A DNA stretch of 64,000 bases from Caprimulgus europaeus (taxonomy: Eukaryota; Chordata; Aves; Caprimulgiformes; Caprimulgidae): the NCBI GenBank assembly GCA_907165065.1, contig OU015550.1:6297501-6361500 (forward strand), written 5' to 3'. A model generated the notes under the pieces. The model was not told the origin of the DNA, did no database searches, and was given only the letters and a program-made list of their open reading frames with translations. Position numbers and translations under genes: made by a program. This document shows positions 63,223-64,000 of this stretch, one piece after another (positions within the stretch are counted from its first letter, which is position 1; the number at the start of each line of letters is the position of its first letter).

Positions 63223-64000
63223 CTGCAGGGCGCTGGGCTCGGGCAGCACCGCGGTGGCCGGAGCTGACGGATGGGGCTGTGAGAGGTGCTGGTGCCCACG
63301 GCAGCGGGACAATAAAGAGCGTTAATGCCCCGAGGACACGGCAGCGCCGGGATAACCCACATCACCAGCGCTCCCTCGCGACTTTAACTCTCGGGAGACA
63401 GCAGGAATGGCTTTGCCTGATTTCTCAAGGAACACGTGTGGTGACCTGGGCACCTCCTGCAGAGACAACCCGTCCCTCCTCCCTGGTGCTGACACTGGGA
63501 GTGGGAGGGGAGCAAACGGGATCGCTCCCAGGGCAGAGCGGTGGGGATGAGCACATGGAGTCAATCTACTGATGGTGGGAACACGACCCAGGCTGTGCTG
63601 GGTAAGCCGGGCTCTGACAGGAGGTGTTTGCCCCTCTCCTGAGCAGGCTGCAGGAAGAGCTTCGCTCCTTTTAAGTCCTGGGGGACAGTAAATCTTCCCG
63701 GCAGCAGCCGTCTCCATGTACGGGGATGGCATCCCTTCCCCGGGAGGCTGCTTGCTGTGGGCACGGACCCTCGCCCTGGGTGGGGAGATGCTGCTCCAGA
63801 GGTGACACCAGTACCTGGAAAACAGTGAGAACTGGTGTGATACTCACACTCCCGGTGTGGTTTTGCTGGGCTGGATTGTGTGGCTTTGGATTTTAAACCT
63901 CCTGAAACCTGGGAATGAGTGTATGGGTTTGCTCTTCTTGCTCAGCTCGTCGGGGAGCTCAGCGCCTGCGTGGGAGGCAGCCGGGGCTGTCAGACCAGTA

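Larger units (their letters stand above)
57068..64000. other. Gene-poor distal segment upstream of ADORA3
   Basis: No intact gene is supported. It holds two CR1 ends, a MIR-like fragment, an adenosine receptor tail relic and a 49-bp tandem duplication. The 276-codon frame at 60185-61015 and other long frames lie in GC-rich sequence and show no domain. In human the next gene beyond ADORA3 is RAP1A; no RAP1A exon is visible before the window ends. Confidence 0.5.

Overview
The window reads as a vertebrate nuclear locus, almost certainly from a bird. Its genes are spliced, with clean GT/AG introns. Worn CR1 LINE 3' ends are present, introns and intergenic gaps are short, and CpG-rich promoters stand out. 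Gene content matches a linkage that I recall as typical of avian chromosome 26: genes whose human orthologues sit on 6p21.1 lie directly beside genes whose human orthologues sit on 1p13.2. The species cannot be named from sequence alone.

Region 1 (about 0.7-14 kb) holds two photoreceptor calcium sensors arranged tail to tail: GUCA1B/GCAP2 on + (696-5363) and GUCA1A/GCAP1 on - (13865-10409). Both have four coding exons with the same intron phases. Both regulate retinal guanylate cyclase during recovery from light. A cluster of CRX/OTX-like TAATC sites lies just upstream of GUCA1A.

Region 2 (15.9-18.5 kb) holds the terminal exon of a small gene on -, best matched by position and content to GUCA1ANB/CIMIP3, a ciliary microtubule inner protein. 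It lies upstream of GUCA1A in the same orientation. Its AATAAA comes only nine bases after its stop codon. Only one weak candidate 5' exon is visible.

Region 3 (21.7-36.3 kb) is the C6orf132 orthologue on +. It has five coding exons, including one exon of 2.85 kb that encodes a proline-rich, largely disordered protein. A CpG island covers its first exon, preceded by a pyrimidine-rich minisatellite and a CR1 end.

Region 4 (40.6-47.3 kb) is a head-to-head housekeeping pair, WDR77/MEP50 on - and ATP5PB on +. The two start codons are 219 bp apart. That gap carries two perfect TCTCGCGAGA palindromes and a YY1-type site. Region 5 (49.2-57.1 kb) holds a C1orf162-like single-pass membrane protein on + with an ITIM-like tail, and the adenosine A3 receptor ADORA3 on -.

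Region 6 (57.1-64 kb) has no intact gene that I can support. It holds worn CR1 and MIR-like repeats, a tandem duplication, and a short + strand stretch resembling the C-terminal tail of an A3 adenosine receptor, probably a relic. I rebuilt all exon chains by hand from splice sites and checked that frame is kept through each coding sequence. I found no exotic or mobile system. The most useful leads are the receptor relic, the paired CGCG-palindrome promoter, the ITIM-like tail, the photoreceptor motif cluster and the close CIMIP3 poly(A) site.
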